This document shows, one piece after another, positions 1-9,780 of a stretch of DNA of 38,018 nucleotides (the first letter of the stretch is position 1; the number at the start of each line of letters is the position of its first letter). The DNA lies in the NCBI GenBank assembly GCA_001449105.1, contig LNIY01000100.1:1-38018 (forward strand), read 5' to 3'. The DNA comes from Caulobacter vibrioides. GTDB lineage: Bacteria > Pseudomonadota > Alphaproteobacteria > Caulobacterales > Caulobacteraceae. Position numbers and translations under genes: made by a program. The notes beneath the pieces are model-generated. The model saw only the letters and a program-made list of their open reading frames with translations. It made no database searches and was not told where the DNA came from.

Positions 1-69
1 GCTATAGGCCCCATCTCCTCGCCTCCCCCACTTCGCCTTCATTGGCCTACCAGACGTAAAGACCGCTTC

Positions 70-1896
<1,827 letters not shown>

Positions 1897-2083
1897 TCAG
1901 GCCGGTCCGGCCGGGCGCATCGCGGTTGATCGATTGATCGCCACGCAACCAAATGTTGCACCGATGCAATAGTCCGCGACAAACGGTCAAGCTTGCGAGA
2001 ACGCCGGTTTACGCCTGTCACCAGACCCCCTAATCGCAGGCGCCGTCCAACCCGGACGCGCACCTTTTGGGGGACTTCACTTC

Positions 2084-2740
2084 ATGCGTTTGTTCATCGG
2101 CGCCGCCGTCGCGGCCCTCGCCTTCGCCGGCGCCGCCTCGGCCCAGGACGCCAAGCCGGCCGCCAAGCCGGTCGCGCCCGCCACGACCCAGTACATCTCG
2201 ATCGCCGGCGGCTACATCGGCAAGAGCGACTATGACTACAGCTTCGCCGGCGGCCGCGTCGAAGGCGAGGCCGACGCCGGCGCCCAGATCGCCGTGGCCT
2301 GGGGCTCGGCCCTGCAAGGCGCCTGGCGCGTCGAACTGGCCGGCGGCTATCGCACCCAGGACGCCGGCTCGACGGTCCGCGTGGGCTCCATCACCGCGCC
2401 CATGGAAGGCGACAAGGCCCAGATCCTCAGCTTCGACATCAACGGCTACTACGACATCCCGGTCGCCGGCCCGGTGAAGCCCTATGTCGGCGCCGGCATC
2501 GGCGTGGCCTCGGTGAAGCTCGACGACGGCCTCATCGACGACACCGGCTCGGCCCTGACCCTGCAGGCCATCGCCGGCGCCAGCGTCGCGGTTTCGCCGA
2601 CCGTCTCGCTGTTCGCCGAAGCCCGCTACCAGCGCGTCGGCCCGATCCGCGTCGAGACCACCACGGCCCTGGGCGATCGCAAGTCCAAGTTCGACCTCTC
2701 CAGCGCCGGCGCCCTGGTCGGCGTCCGCTTCGGCTTCTGA
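2084..2740 (+). CDS. Outer-membrane beta-barrel protein (porin family)
   Basis: A 218-residue exported protein. Residues 1-20 form a signal peptide ending in AASA before QDAK, followed by an Ala/Pro/Lys-rich linker. The mature part alternates polar and hydrophobic residues in about eight strands, rich in Gly, Tyr and Phe, and ends VGVRFGF. The C-terminal Phe is the usual signal for insertion by the BAM complex. The size fits small 8-stranded OmpA/OmpW/Opa-like barrels. No peptidoglycan-binding OmpA domain follows, so it is a stand-alone barrel. The substrate or role cannot be told from sequence. GGGGGA lies about 10 bases before the ATG. A strong hairpin terminator follows, so the gene is probably monocistronic. 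Confidence 0.85.
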   Translation: MRLFIGAAVAALAFAGAASAQDAKPAAKPVAPATTQYISIAGGYIGKSDYDYSFAGGRVEGEADAGAQIAVAWGSALQGAWRVELAGGYRTQDAGSTVRVGSITAPMEGDKAQILSFDINGYYDIPVAGPVKPYVGAGIGVASVKLDDGLIDDTGSALTLQAIAGASVAVSPTVSLFAEARYQRVGPIRVETTTALGDRKSKFDLSSAGALVGVRFGF

Positions 2741-2766
2741 GGCTGGACGTAAGGCAATACTGGAAG

Positions 2767-2798
2767 GGCGCGCCGGATCTGGCCCGGCGCGCCTTTTT
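2767..2798 (+). terminator. Rho-independent terminator of the porin gene
   Basis: A perfect 10-bp stem, GGCGCGCCGG with CCGGCGCGCC, closes a 7-base loop and is followed by TTTTT. It starts 26 bases after the porin stop codon. This is the clearest intrinsic terminator in the window. Confidence 0.9.
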
Positions 2799-2928
2799 CC
2801 ATGATGCATCTTGCCGAGCTTCTCAATCCCGCAATCTCGCGACCTGAACCGTCGCGATCGCCAGCGACCACGAATAGCCGCAGCCGATTGTTTCACCCCG
2901 CAACGAGCGAACGCCGGAAAGATCACTC

Positions 2929-3459
2929 GTGACCGAACAAGAAGCCGACAATATCTTTTCCATGCTCATGGCCGATCTTTCGGAGAGATCCAAAGTCATC
3001 GCTGGCAGGATATCCCAGGATGAGCTTATCAATGCCGTTAATGCCGAAATCGCTGCGGGACAGCTGGTTCCGGTGAATATTCAAGTCGGAAATGATGAGG
3101 TCATCGATGATCCTGTGGCCGGCCGACGGCGATCAAGAGGAACAGCGCGTGGCGACTTCATTAAACGTCGAGATTTCACACCCCAGGAAAAATTGACGAC
3201 ATTGCTGACCGCGCTCGAGCTGGCGACCATCGCGCCGCCGGCAATGGCGAACCGTGTAATGGATACCATAAATTCCATATGCAAAAGCAGAGATTCCAAA
3301 ACACTTCATTTGGCAAATGAACACAACCCGGACCATATACTGAATATTTCAGTAAAAGATATTGAGGAGGCGACCTCCAAATACACAGCACTTAAAACCC
3401 TGCTCTGTTCACTGACGAAGGAATTTGTCGCCACAGAACAAGCTATAGAGGGACAATGA
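2929..3459 (+). CDS. Hypothetical protein, first gene of an AT-rich nuclease cassette
   Basis: A 176-residue protein that I do not recognise. It starts with GTG at 2929; an ATG at 2962 (residue 12) is an alternative. It is soluble, with no signal peptide or membrane segment. It has a helical N-terminus, a basic patch around residues 66-80 (GRRRSRGT, IKRRDF) that could bind nucleic acid, and a helical C-terminal half. Its stop overlaps the start of the next gene as ATGA, so the two are translationally coupled. Base composition is visibly poorer in GC than the neighbours: bases 3301-3360 contain only 21 G+C. Codon use is also less biased, which suggests recent acquisition. The partner encodes a predicted nuclease, so this could be an accessory, sensor or immunity component; that is inference from position only. 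Confidence 0.7.
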   Translation: MTEQEADNIFSMLMADLSERSKVIAGRISQDELINAVNAEIAAGQLVPVNIQVGNDEVIDDPVAGRRRSRGTARGDFIKRRDFTPQEKLTTLLTALELATIAPPAMANRVMDTINSICKSRDSKTLHLANEHNPDHILNISVKDIEEATSKYTALKTLLCSLTKEFVATEQAIEGQ

Positions 3460-4127
3460 CGATGGAACCGCAACTATGGGCAGACATCCAAGCCGCGCTT
3501 AGTGGACTTAGTGCGAACCTGAGCTCAGCAGCGGCTGGGGCAGACCTCTACGAGGCCTATGTGTGGTCACTGGTTTTGGAGGCCGCGCAGAACGAAGGGG
3601 CGACGATCGTTCTCCGTGACCGGGCGGGCAACAGCCCCTCCAGCTTCTGGTTCAGAACCTCACCATCATCGATATTCTCTTCAAATCACAACTACTGCCA
3701 CGCTGAAATCCGCTTCACGGACTGCCCGGTACTCGAAGCCCACGTCGGCATCTATGTCGCGGGGCGCTCCCAGGTGGCGCACGAATGTGATGTAGCCGTG
3801 GTCTATCAAAGCGAAGCCCAAACCTGTCGTGATGAGAACGTTCACCCCCGCAGCGGAAAAGCCCCACTAACCGTAGAGTGCAAATATTATATCAACTCCA
3901 GCATAGGAATCGGACTCGGGCGCGCCTTCTTGGGACTTCTGAACGATATCTATAATGGAGATCGCTTCTTTGTAGGAACGCGCCAATCCAACTCCGTTGG
4001 CAAGCTGTTCGCAAAGCATAAGAAGCACTACGAACTCGGCCTCTCGCCGCTCAACAGCCGACTGGAAGATCGTCTCCGCAATGCGTTCGAGCGCGTCTTC
4101 CGCGATTTCAAGCACGCCGCGGCCTAG
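3456..4127 (+). CDS. Predicted PD-(D/E)XK-fold nuclease
   Basis: A 223-residue soluble protein. The visible pattern is that of a restriction-endonuclease-like core: an acidic residue in an early helix (E34 in LYEAYVWSLVLEAA), then a strand with D112 (HECDVAVV), then E141-x-K143 in a hydrophobic strand (LTVECKYY), followed by a Gly-rich helix (GIGLGRAFLGLL). That order and spacing match the E...D...ExK catalytic layout of PD-(D/E)XK enzymes. No DNA-recognition domain or methyltransferase is attached. It overlaps the upstream gene by four bases and shares its low GC, so the pair moved together. A defence or DNA-processing role is plausible but not shown. The fold call rests on motif reading alone and no named family was recognised. 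Confidence 0.7.
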   Translation: MTMEPQLWADIQAALSGLSANLSSAAAGADLYEAYVWSLVLEAAQNEGATIVLRDRAGNSPSSFWFRTSPSSIFSSNHNYCHAEIRFTDCPVLEAHVGIYVAGRSQVAHECDVAVVYQSEAQTCRDENVHPRSGKAPLTVECKYYINSSIGIGLGRAFLGLLNDIYNGDRFFVGTRQSNSVGKLFAKHKKHYELGLSPLNSRLEDRLRNAFERVFRDFKHAAA

Positions 4128-4190
4128 GTGCCGCGGGTCAGAACCGCGAGCCACAGGCCCGATTTCAGCCCCAACTGAGCGGTGCCCCCT

Positions 4191-4841
4191 CTATGGCGCG
4201 GTTCTTTTCACCCTCGCCCGCCACGCCTGCGGCTCGTCGAAGCGGCCCGCCCAGAGGCCGGCCTTGTCTGCCTCGGCGTCGGATTCGGGGTCGGCGTACT
4301 GGCCTTCAAGGTCGATGGCCCAGCCGTGGCGGACCATGGCCAGGTTCAGGGAGCTGAGATCGGAGGCGCACGGCGCGGCGGCGTCCGCGCAGGGGGCGTC
4401 GGCGACGAAGCAGAGGCCCTGCCAGGCGTCGCCGTCCGAGGGCGGGCCTTCGGGGCGGCAGGCGACCTTGCGGCCGGCGATCAGCTTCTCCAGGTGTTCG
4501 CGCGAGGCCTGGCCGCAGGCGAAGGACGCGCCGTCCCTGTCGAGGCAGGTCTGGTCCGGTTCGGGGGCGTCGATGGTCCAGAGCCTGGCCCGCAGGCCCT
4601 GGATCTCAAGGGTGTCGCCGTCGATCACCCTGGCCGGGCCGAAAAGCTCGGCGCGGCCGTCGGGGCCCTGCGCCGGCTGAGCCGCGGCCGGAGCGGCCGA
4701 CGAGAGGTCCACGCCGTTGCGGGCGGCGTCGGCGGCCTTGATCGGATGGACGCGGGGCCGGGCGGCGTCATAGGCGAAGACCGCCGCGATGGCGAGGCCG
4801 GCCACGACCAGCAGGCCGACCAGGATCCTCGATCCGCGCAT
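4191..4841 (-). CDS. Membrane-anchored thermonuclease (SNase-like) family protein
   Basis: A 216-residue protein that begins with an N-terminal hydrophobic anchor (residues 6-23) and an Ala/Pro linker, then an OB-fold SNase-like domain from about residue 66. The Ca-binding and catalytic signature is partly present: VIDGDT (72-77) and RLWTIDAPE (86-94), with R86, D91 and E94 in the usual places. The later block that normally reads DRYGR..A.C is instead SDGDAWQGLC, so the second catalytic arginine of staphylococcal nuclease has no obvious equivalent. The typical SLNLAMVRHGWA segment follows. Several cysteines (99, 109, 128, 144, 151, 158) suggest a periplasmic, disulfide-containing domain. The chosen ATG overlaps the stop of the upstream gene (TGATG); longer upstream reading in this frame lacks a plausible start and runs through that gene. 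Nuclease activity is uncertain. Confidence 0.82.
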   Translation of the reverse strand: MRGSRILVGLLVVAGLAIAAVFAYDAARPRVHPIKAADAARNGVDLSSAAPAAAQPAQGPDGRAELFGPARVIDGDTLEIQGLRARLWTIDAPEPDQTCLDRDGASFACGQASREHLEKLIAGRKVACRPEGPPSDGDAWQGLCFVADAPCADAAAPCASDLSSLNLAMVRHGWAIDLEGQYADPESDAEADKAGLWAGRFDEPQAWRARVKRTAP

Positions 4842-5266
4842 CACTTCACCTTGGCCAGGTACGGCGCGGGCGAGCGCGCGACGCCTTCGTCGGGCACGAA
4901 GCCGGTCCAGCGGGTCAACACGCGGCCCTCCAGCCTCGACAGGGTGAACAGCGGCGCGCCGGGCCTGTAGACCTCGACCCCGAAGCGGTTGGCCTTGGCC
5001 GGCGGCGGATAGCGCAGGAACCGCACCTCCAGCCCCTCGGGCGTGGCGTGGGTGCTGCACTGGAAGGTCTCCAGCGTCTGGAAGCCCTCGCCGTGGAACT
5101 CGCAACCGCCGTTCTTCAGGGTCAGCCGCCAGGTCACCAGGATCGGCGATCCGCCGGCCGTGCGGCCGCCGTCATGGGTGTAGGCATAGACGCCGTCCCA
5201 GCTTTTCGCCGGGCTCGCCGAGAGCAGGGCGAGCGCCAGGGCGCTGGTCAGCAGGGATGAGAGCAT
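4841..5266 (-). CDS. Exported DUF5991-like protein
   Basis: A 141-residue protein with a signal peptide (hydrophobic residues 2-18, cleavage near SASPAKS). The mature part starts WDGVYAYTHDGGRTAGGS and continues with beta-strand segments including a cysteine (CEFHGEGFQT), then LEGRVLTRWTGFVP. This pattern resembles the DUF5991 family of small exported proteins; the match is from memory of the family pattern and the function is unknown. The ATG at 5266 is preceded by GAGGAG about eight bases upstream, which decides the start over longer in-frame options. It overlaps the SNase-like gene by one base (TGATG), so the two are co-translated and probably act in the same compartment. Confidence 0.75.
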   Translation of the reverse strand: MLSSLLTSALALALLSASPAKSWDGVYAYTHDGGRTAGGSPILVTWRLTLKNGGCEFHGEGFQTLETFQCSTHATPEGLEVRFLRYPPPAKANRFGVEVYRPGAPLFTLSRLEGRVLTRWTGFVPDEGVARSPAPYLAKVK

Positions 5267-5380
5267 CGGGCCGGCTCCTCGCAAGGCGGGACGGCCGACC
5301 GACTGGTGGCGGCGCTTTCCCCCGTCGGAAGGAAAAGCGGTGCTGGCGGCGGGGTTCCGCGGACTCTGGCCCTCACTATT

Positions 5381-5512
5381 CGTCATCCCGGAAAGCCCGC
5401 AGGGCTTATCCGGGACCCAGGTGACTGGGCGCGGCGGTTGGTTCAGGCGGTCGCCGACGTCGTGCGGCGGCCCTGGGTCCGGGCTCTTCGCTTCGCTGCG
5501 GCCGGGATGACG
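5381..5512. repeat. Intergenic inverted repeat, family D copy 1
   Basis: The element is bounded by CGTCATCCCGG on the left and CCGGGATGACG on the right. Inner arms GGGACCCAGG and CCCTGGGTCC are also inverted. The right arm contains the block GGCTCTTCGCTTCGCTGCGG, whose reverse complement forms the left arm of the second copy at 6442. The element lies just past the 3' end of the FadR-type gene and before the DUF5991-like gene. It could fold into a long hairpin and stop transcription. Confidence 0.85.
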
Positions 5513-5526
5513 AAGCTAGAGCACCC

Positions 5527-6288
5527 CTACCCCATCCGCGCGGTCATCAGGAAGCGCTGGCGGCTTTCGGCGGCCTTGCGTTCGAGTTCCAGCCGCTCCC
5601 GCTGCTCGGTGGCGTCGAGCATGGATTCCAGCAGGCGCGAGAAGTGCAGGCGCATGGCCTGGCGGGCGGCCTTGGGGTCGCGGCGACGCAGGGCCTCGAC
5701 CACCGCCACGTGCTCGGCCTGGCGGGCGTCGCCGTCGTGGTGGCAGATCGACTGGTGGGTGCGGCGGACCTCCGGATCCTCCATGCGGAATTTCCAGAGG
5801 GTCTTGATGGTGTGGATGATCACCCGGTTGCCCGAGGCGGCCGCGATGGTCATGTGGAACTCGCGGTCGACGGCCGTGGAGCGAGCGTCGTCGTCGCCGG
5901 CCGCCACCATCTGGGCCAGCAGGTCGTCGAGCTTGGCCAGGTCCGCGTCGGAGATGGTCGGGGCGGCCAGGGCGGCGGCCTCGCTCTCGAACAGCGAGCG
6001 GGCCTCGGTCAGTTCGAAGGCGCTGACCGTGGGCAGGGCCCCCTCGGCGCCGGCCGCGCCGTCGGCCCCCGCCGGCGCGCAGACATAGACGCCCGAGCCG
6101 GCGCGGATGCGCAGAACGCCCCTGGCCTGGAGGGCGATCTCGGCCTCGCGGACGGTGACGCGGCTGACGCCCAGCCGCTCGGACATCTCGCGCTCGCCGG
6201 GCAGCCGCGAGCCCGGCGGAAACTCGCCCGCGCGAACCATGTCCGCGATCTTGTCGGCGATTTCCTCGAACAGGCGGCGGTCGGCCAT
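5527..6288 (-). CDS. GntR/FadR-family transcriptional regulator (FCD domain)
   Basis: A 253-residue regulator. Residues 1-75 form a GntR winged helix (LFEEIADKIADMVRAGEFPPGSRLPGE pattern split over helix 1, then LGVSRVTVREA as recognition helix). The rest is an all-helical FCD ligand domain with metal-binding positions in DREFH and later histidines in AEHVAVV and MRLHFSRL. This is the UxuR/ExuR/FadR branch, which often senses uronates or their breakdown products. It lies downstream of, and in the same direction as, a TonB receptor gene, and the alginate-type lyase operon is nearby. A half-site GCAAACTGGTAGG 63-75 bases upstream resembles sites before the receptor and the lyase, which suggests autoregulation and control of the locus. 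The effector (KDG, DEH or an oligomer) is not known. GAGGGG precedes the ATG. Confidence 0.88.
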   Translation of the reverse strand: MADRRLFEEIADKIADMVRAGEFPPGSRLPGEREMSERLGVSRVTVREAEIALQARGVLRIRAGSGVYVCAPAGADGAAGAEGALPTVSAFELTEARSLFESEAAALAAPTISDADLAKLDDLLAQMVAAGDDDARSTAVDREFHMTIAAASGNRVIIHTIKTLWKFRMEDPEVRRTHQSICHHDGDARQAEHVAVVEALRRRDPKAARQAMRLHFSRLLESMLDATEQRERLELERKAAESRQRFLMTARMG

Positions 6289-6350
6289 GGCGCCCCTCTA
6301 GTGTGGTGTTGCATCCAAAGCCTTGCCCGAACCGGACTGGAATTGGAATA

Positions 6351-6363
6351 GCAAACTGGTAGG
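6351..6363 (+). promoter_or_regulatory. Predicted FadR-type operator half-site upstream of its own gene
   Basis: GCAAACTGGTAGG resembles the repeated CGCAACTGGTMTA motif found before the TonB receptor and the lyase operon. AATTGG lies ten bases to its left. The site is weaker than the others, differing by one inserted A and a changed tail. Confidence 0.4.
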
Positions 6364-6441
6364 CGCCGGGGTTCTCCCCACTTCCTCGACGCCTGGAGCC
6401 TGCGCAAGACAAGCCCCAGCCTCTTCAACGACTTAAACGCT

Positions 6442-6542
6442 CGTCATCCCGGCCGCAGCGAAGCGGAGAGCCGGGACCCAGGGGCCGGCGCGGCGCGGTC
6501 GCCCCTGGGTCCCGGATCGGCCTGCGGCCGTCCGGGATGACG
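6442..6542. repeat. Intergenic inverted repeat, family D copy 2
   Basis: The element runs from CGTCATCCCGGCCGCAGCG to CGTCCGGGATGACG with inner arms GGGACCCAGGGG and CCCCTGGGTCCC. It begins 11 bases past the TonB receptor stop (reading on the minus strand), so it probably serves as that gene's terminator. Its left arm is the reverse complement of the right arm of copy 1 at 5381-5512. Confidence 0.87.
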
Positions 6543-6553
6543 GCCGTGGGAGA

Positions 6554-9405
6554 CTACAGCCGCGCCCGGATCGAGATGAAGAACTGCTGGCCGAAGTACT
6601 GGTAGTTGCGGGTGCTGCCCGGCACCGGCATCGAGTCGATCTTGACCTCGTTGAACAGGTTCAGGCCCTGCAGGCGGATGTCGACCTTCTTGTTCAGCTT
6701 GTACTGGACGTTGAAGTCGAAGGCGTCGCTGCCCGAGATGTAGCGCAACTGGGCGTTGCCGCCGACGAAGTCCTGGTAGTAGCGCGAGCGGTAGCGGTAG
6801 ATGCCCTGCACCGACAGCGGGCCGTGCTCGTAATAGAGCTGGGCCGACAGCACGTGCTTGGAATAGCCGTTCAGGCCCGCGGCCGGGATCATGCCGCCGG
6901 TCACCGCGCCCGTGTCGTCGATGACGTCGCCCAGCCGGATGTCGTGGTTCTTGAAGTTGGTGACGGCGTAGTTGTAGCTCAGCTTGCCGCCGAACCCGTC
7001 CAGCGGCTTGGGCAGCCAGCTGAACTTGTTGGAGAGCGTGAATTCCGCGCCGTAGACGTGGCTCTTGTCGTCGCTGTTCTGGGTCTGGGTGACCGGCACG
7101 GTGACGTTCTGGCCGTCGATGACGAACTGCTCGTCGATGGTCACCGGGATGAAGCCGCCGGTGAACTGCTTGTAGTACAGGGTCGTGGCCAGGAGGGTGT
7201 CGCGGTTGGCGTAGTATTCCAGCGCCACGTCGGCGTTCCACGACATGATCGGCTTCAGGCGCGGGCTGCCGCTGGCGACGATCTCGCCGATGGCGTCCTG
7301 GATCGAGGTGAAGTCGGTCCCGTCCTGCAGGGTGATGGTGCGGCCGGCGGCCAGGCTGCTGGGGGCCGGCCGCGACATGGCGCGATAGAGGGCGATGCGG
7401 CCCACGGTCTTGGGCGTCAGGTCGAAATTGGCGTTGACGCTGGGCAGCACGCGGAAGCTGGAGGCCTTGATCCGGGTGTCGTCGAAGGCGCCGGTCTCGA
7501 CCAGGCGGATCGAGCCGTCGCTGTTGCTGACCACGTCCAGCTCGGCCCGCAGACCCTTGGAGACGACGCTGGTGTCGACCACGCGGACGCCGAATTGCCG
7601 CGCACCGGCATGCCGGCCGCCTCGCCCTTGTAGGAGGCCATGACGTAGCCCGACCACACGGTCTCGGTGACGTCGGCGTTGGCCACCGAGCGGGTGTCGC
7701 CGCTGCCGCCGGGATCCTCGGTCCCCAGATAGTTGCGGAACTGGCAGAGGGTGTCGAAGGTCGCCCAGCTGCGCACCGAGTGATTGGGCGCGTCGCCCAG
7801 ATAGTCCGACTGCGGGAAGTTGGTGCGGCAGGCCAGGTTCACGGCCCTGTCGACCGCCAGGCTGGCCTGGTCGATGGTGACCAGGTCGTCATAGGTGGTG
7901 TAGCGGCGGCGCGAATAGCGGGCGCCGGCGTCGATGCGGCTGATGAAGCCGTCCAGATCGTAGCGGGCGTCGAAGCGGGTCGCGAAAATGCGGTCCTTCT
8001 TCTCCTCCTCCTCGCGGGTCAGGCGGGCGTCGTCGCTGTAGAGCGACCAGTCGTCGAGATTGAAGCGCGGATCGACCGTCAGCACCGGGGCGAAGCCATT
8101 GCGGGCGTCGTAGGTGAAGGGGATGCGCTGGTTGTTGATCGCCGTGCGGGCTCCGTAGATGTCGAGCGGATCGGTGCGCAGGCGGGTCGAGCGGGTCAGG
8201 TCGGTACGGGTGGTCTGGCTGTAGGAGACGTCGGCGCTCAGCGTCAGGCGATCGGTGGCCTTGAACTCGAAGTCGCCGCCGCCGCCGATGTACTCTTCCT
8301 GCCGCTGGAACAGGGTCGAGACCGACTGCAGGGTGCTGTTGCCGGTGGCGTACAGCAGCCGGTGCTGGTCGTCGTACTGCACGTTGCGCAGGGCGTAGCG
8401 GGTCTCGGCGAAGCCCAGGTCGTGGCGGTCTTCCTCGTAGTTCCGCTTGGAGTATTCGACGTCGAGATTGATGTCCCAGCGGTCGTTGGGCTGCCACTGG
8501 ACGGCGCCGAAGATCGCGTCGCGCTTTTCCTTGGCGGTCAGCTGGCGGAAGGTGATCGAGTTGGGCGCCAGGTAGAACGGCGTGCCGGCCGCGGCCTGGG
8601 CGCGGGTGACTTCCGTACAGTTGCCGGTGGCGTTGATGTTGGCGTTGCAGGCCAGCCAGGTGTTGGAGGCGACATAGCTTTCGGCCGGGTCGTCGACCTG
8701 GTTGCGCTGGACGCCCAGCGACACACCGACCTCGCCCAGCTTGCCCAGTTCGTACTGGTCGACATAGCTGGCCGTGCCGCGCCAGCCCCAGGGATCCGAG
8801 CCGGTGATCCGCTTCTGGTAGGGATTGTAGTTGCCCTTCAGCTCGCCCTGGACCAGCCGCTTGCCGTAGTCGAGCGGCTTCTTGGTCTCCATCTCGATGG
8901 TGCCGGCCACGCCGCCCTCGATCAGGTCGGCCTGCTGGGACTTGTAGATCTTGATGCCGTTGAACAGCTCGGACGGGAACTGGCCGAAGTTGACGGCGCG
9001 GTCGCCGCTGCCGTTCGAGGCCTCGCGGCCGTTGAAGGTGGTGGCCGACAGGAACGAGCCCAGGCCCCGCAGCGACACTTCCGTCGGGCCGTAGTTGCCG
9101 CGGTCGGCGGTGGCGCCGGTGATGGTCATGATCGCTTCGCCGATCGACTGGCCCGGCAGGTCGCCGATCTCGTTGGCCGACAGGGCGTCGACGATGGCCG
9201 TCGTGTCGCGCTTGACCGCGATCGAGTTCTGCATGGTCTGGCGGACGGCGCTGACCACCACCTCGTCGACGGCGTTGTCGGTGATCGGCTGGTCGGCCGG
9301 GGCCTCCTGGGCCGAAGCGGCGGCGGCCATGGCGACGACCGAGGCGGCCGCGCCGCAGCTCAGGATCGTCCGCAGCCGGACGCGGATGGTGTTCGTCGGG
9401 CGCAT
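6554..9405 (-). pseudogene. TonB-dependent receptor, interrupted by a frameshift
   Basis: The two reading frames together encode about 950 residues of a TonB-dependent outer-membrane receptor of the Xanthomonas/Caulobacter type. The N-terminal part has a signal peptide ending SAQ, a TonB-box-like DEVVVSA, and a plug domain with GQSIGEAI, EVSLRGLGSF, FNGREASNG and GGVAGTIEMETKKPLDYG. The beta-barrel follows and ends QQFFISIRARL. Near 7593-7597 the frame breaks: the first frame runs on into Arg/Ser/Pro-rich nonsense after GMPVRGN, while the next frame resumes with FGVRVVDTS. One missing base in GGCAATTCGGC explains it. It is either a true loss of function or a sequencing error. The start ATG has GGGAGG upstream. 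The location points to uptake of uronate oligomers. The gene precedes the FadR-type regulator gene. Confidence 0.85.
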
Positions 9406-9482
9406 ATCGGCTCCCTCCCCCTGGTTCTTTTCTTATGCCGCGGAACCTGCGACCTGGCCGGCCGCGCGTCAAGGCGGATTCT

Positions 9483-9563
9483 TATACCAGTTGCGAGATT
9501 TATCAGGCCAATTTACTCGCGATATCGCCGGACCAGATTTTATACCAATTTAGACCAGTTGCG
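9483..9563 (-). promoter_or_regulatory. Predicted operator cluster upstream of the TonB receptor
   Basis: Read on the minus strand, CGCAACTGGTCTA (9563-9551) is followed directly by AATTGGTATA (9550-9541), then ATCTGGTCC, and 68 bases away by CGCAACTGGTATA (9495-9483). AATTGGTATA is one half of the known gammaproteobacterial ExuR/UxuR palindrome AAATTGGTATACCAATTT. The cluster lies 78-158 bases before the receptor start. It occupies part of the 375-base gap 9406-9780, whose remainder holds a family A repeat and the start region of the next gene. Confidence 0.55.
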
Positions 9564-9573
9564 GGAGAACGCA

Positions 9574-9657
9574 GGCGGGGATCCAAGCCGGCTTTGAATA
9601 TGTGGCTCGGCCGAGGTCCCTCCCAAGCCTCGGCTTGGGTCCCCGCCTTCGCGGGGA
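9574..9657. repeat. Intergenic inverted repeat, family A copy 1
   Basis: The arms are GGCGGGGATCCAAGCCGG and CGGCTTGGGTCCCCGCC, the latter continuing as TTCGCGGGG. A remnant GAATGTCGATCCG at 9686-9698 equals the right end of the longer element at 24233-24399. This copy therefore looks like a partly decayed member of that element. Confidence 0.8.
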
Positions 9658-9780
9658 TTTTACGGGCTGTGGAGCGGCGGCCCGGGAATGTCGATCCGCC
9701 AGGCATGGCCGCGTTTTAATTGGCTGTCCCAATCGGGCCGCGATAGACGACGATCGGTTGAGTCGCTTGGTGAGGAACGC

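Noticed and set aside
1956..1969. Short palindrome TTGCA-CCGA-TGCAA upstream of the porin gene
   Set aside because: Five-base arms are too short to support a regulatory site, and no second copy or adjacent regulator is seen.
4841..5386. Longer form of the DUF5991-like protein starting at 5386
   Set aside because: The extra 40 residues lie over a repeat-flanking region and precede a perfect signal peptide whose ATG at 5266 has its own GAGGAG site.
7780..9597. 605-codon open frame on the plus strand
   Set aside because: It mirrors the TonB receptor coding strand and shows no recognisable domain.
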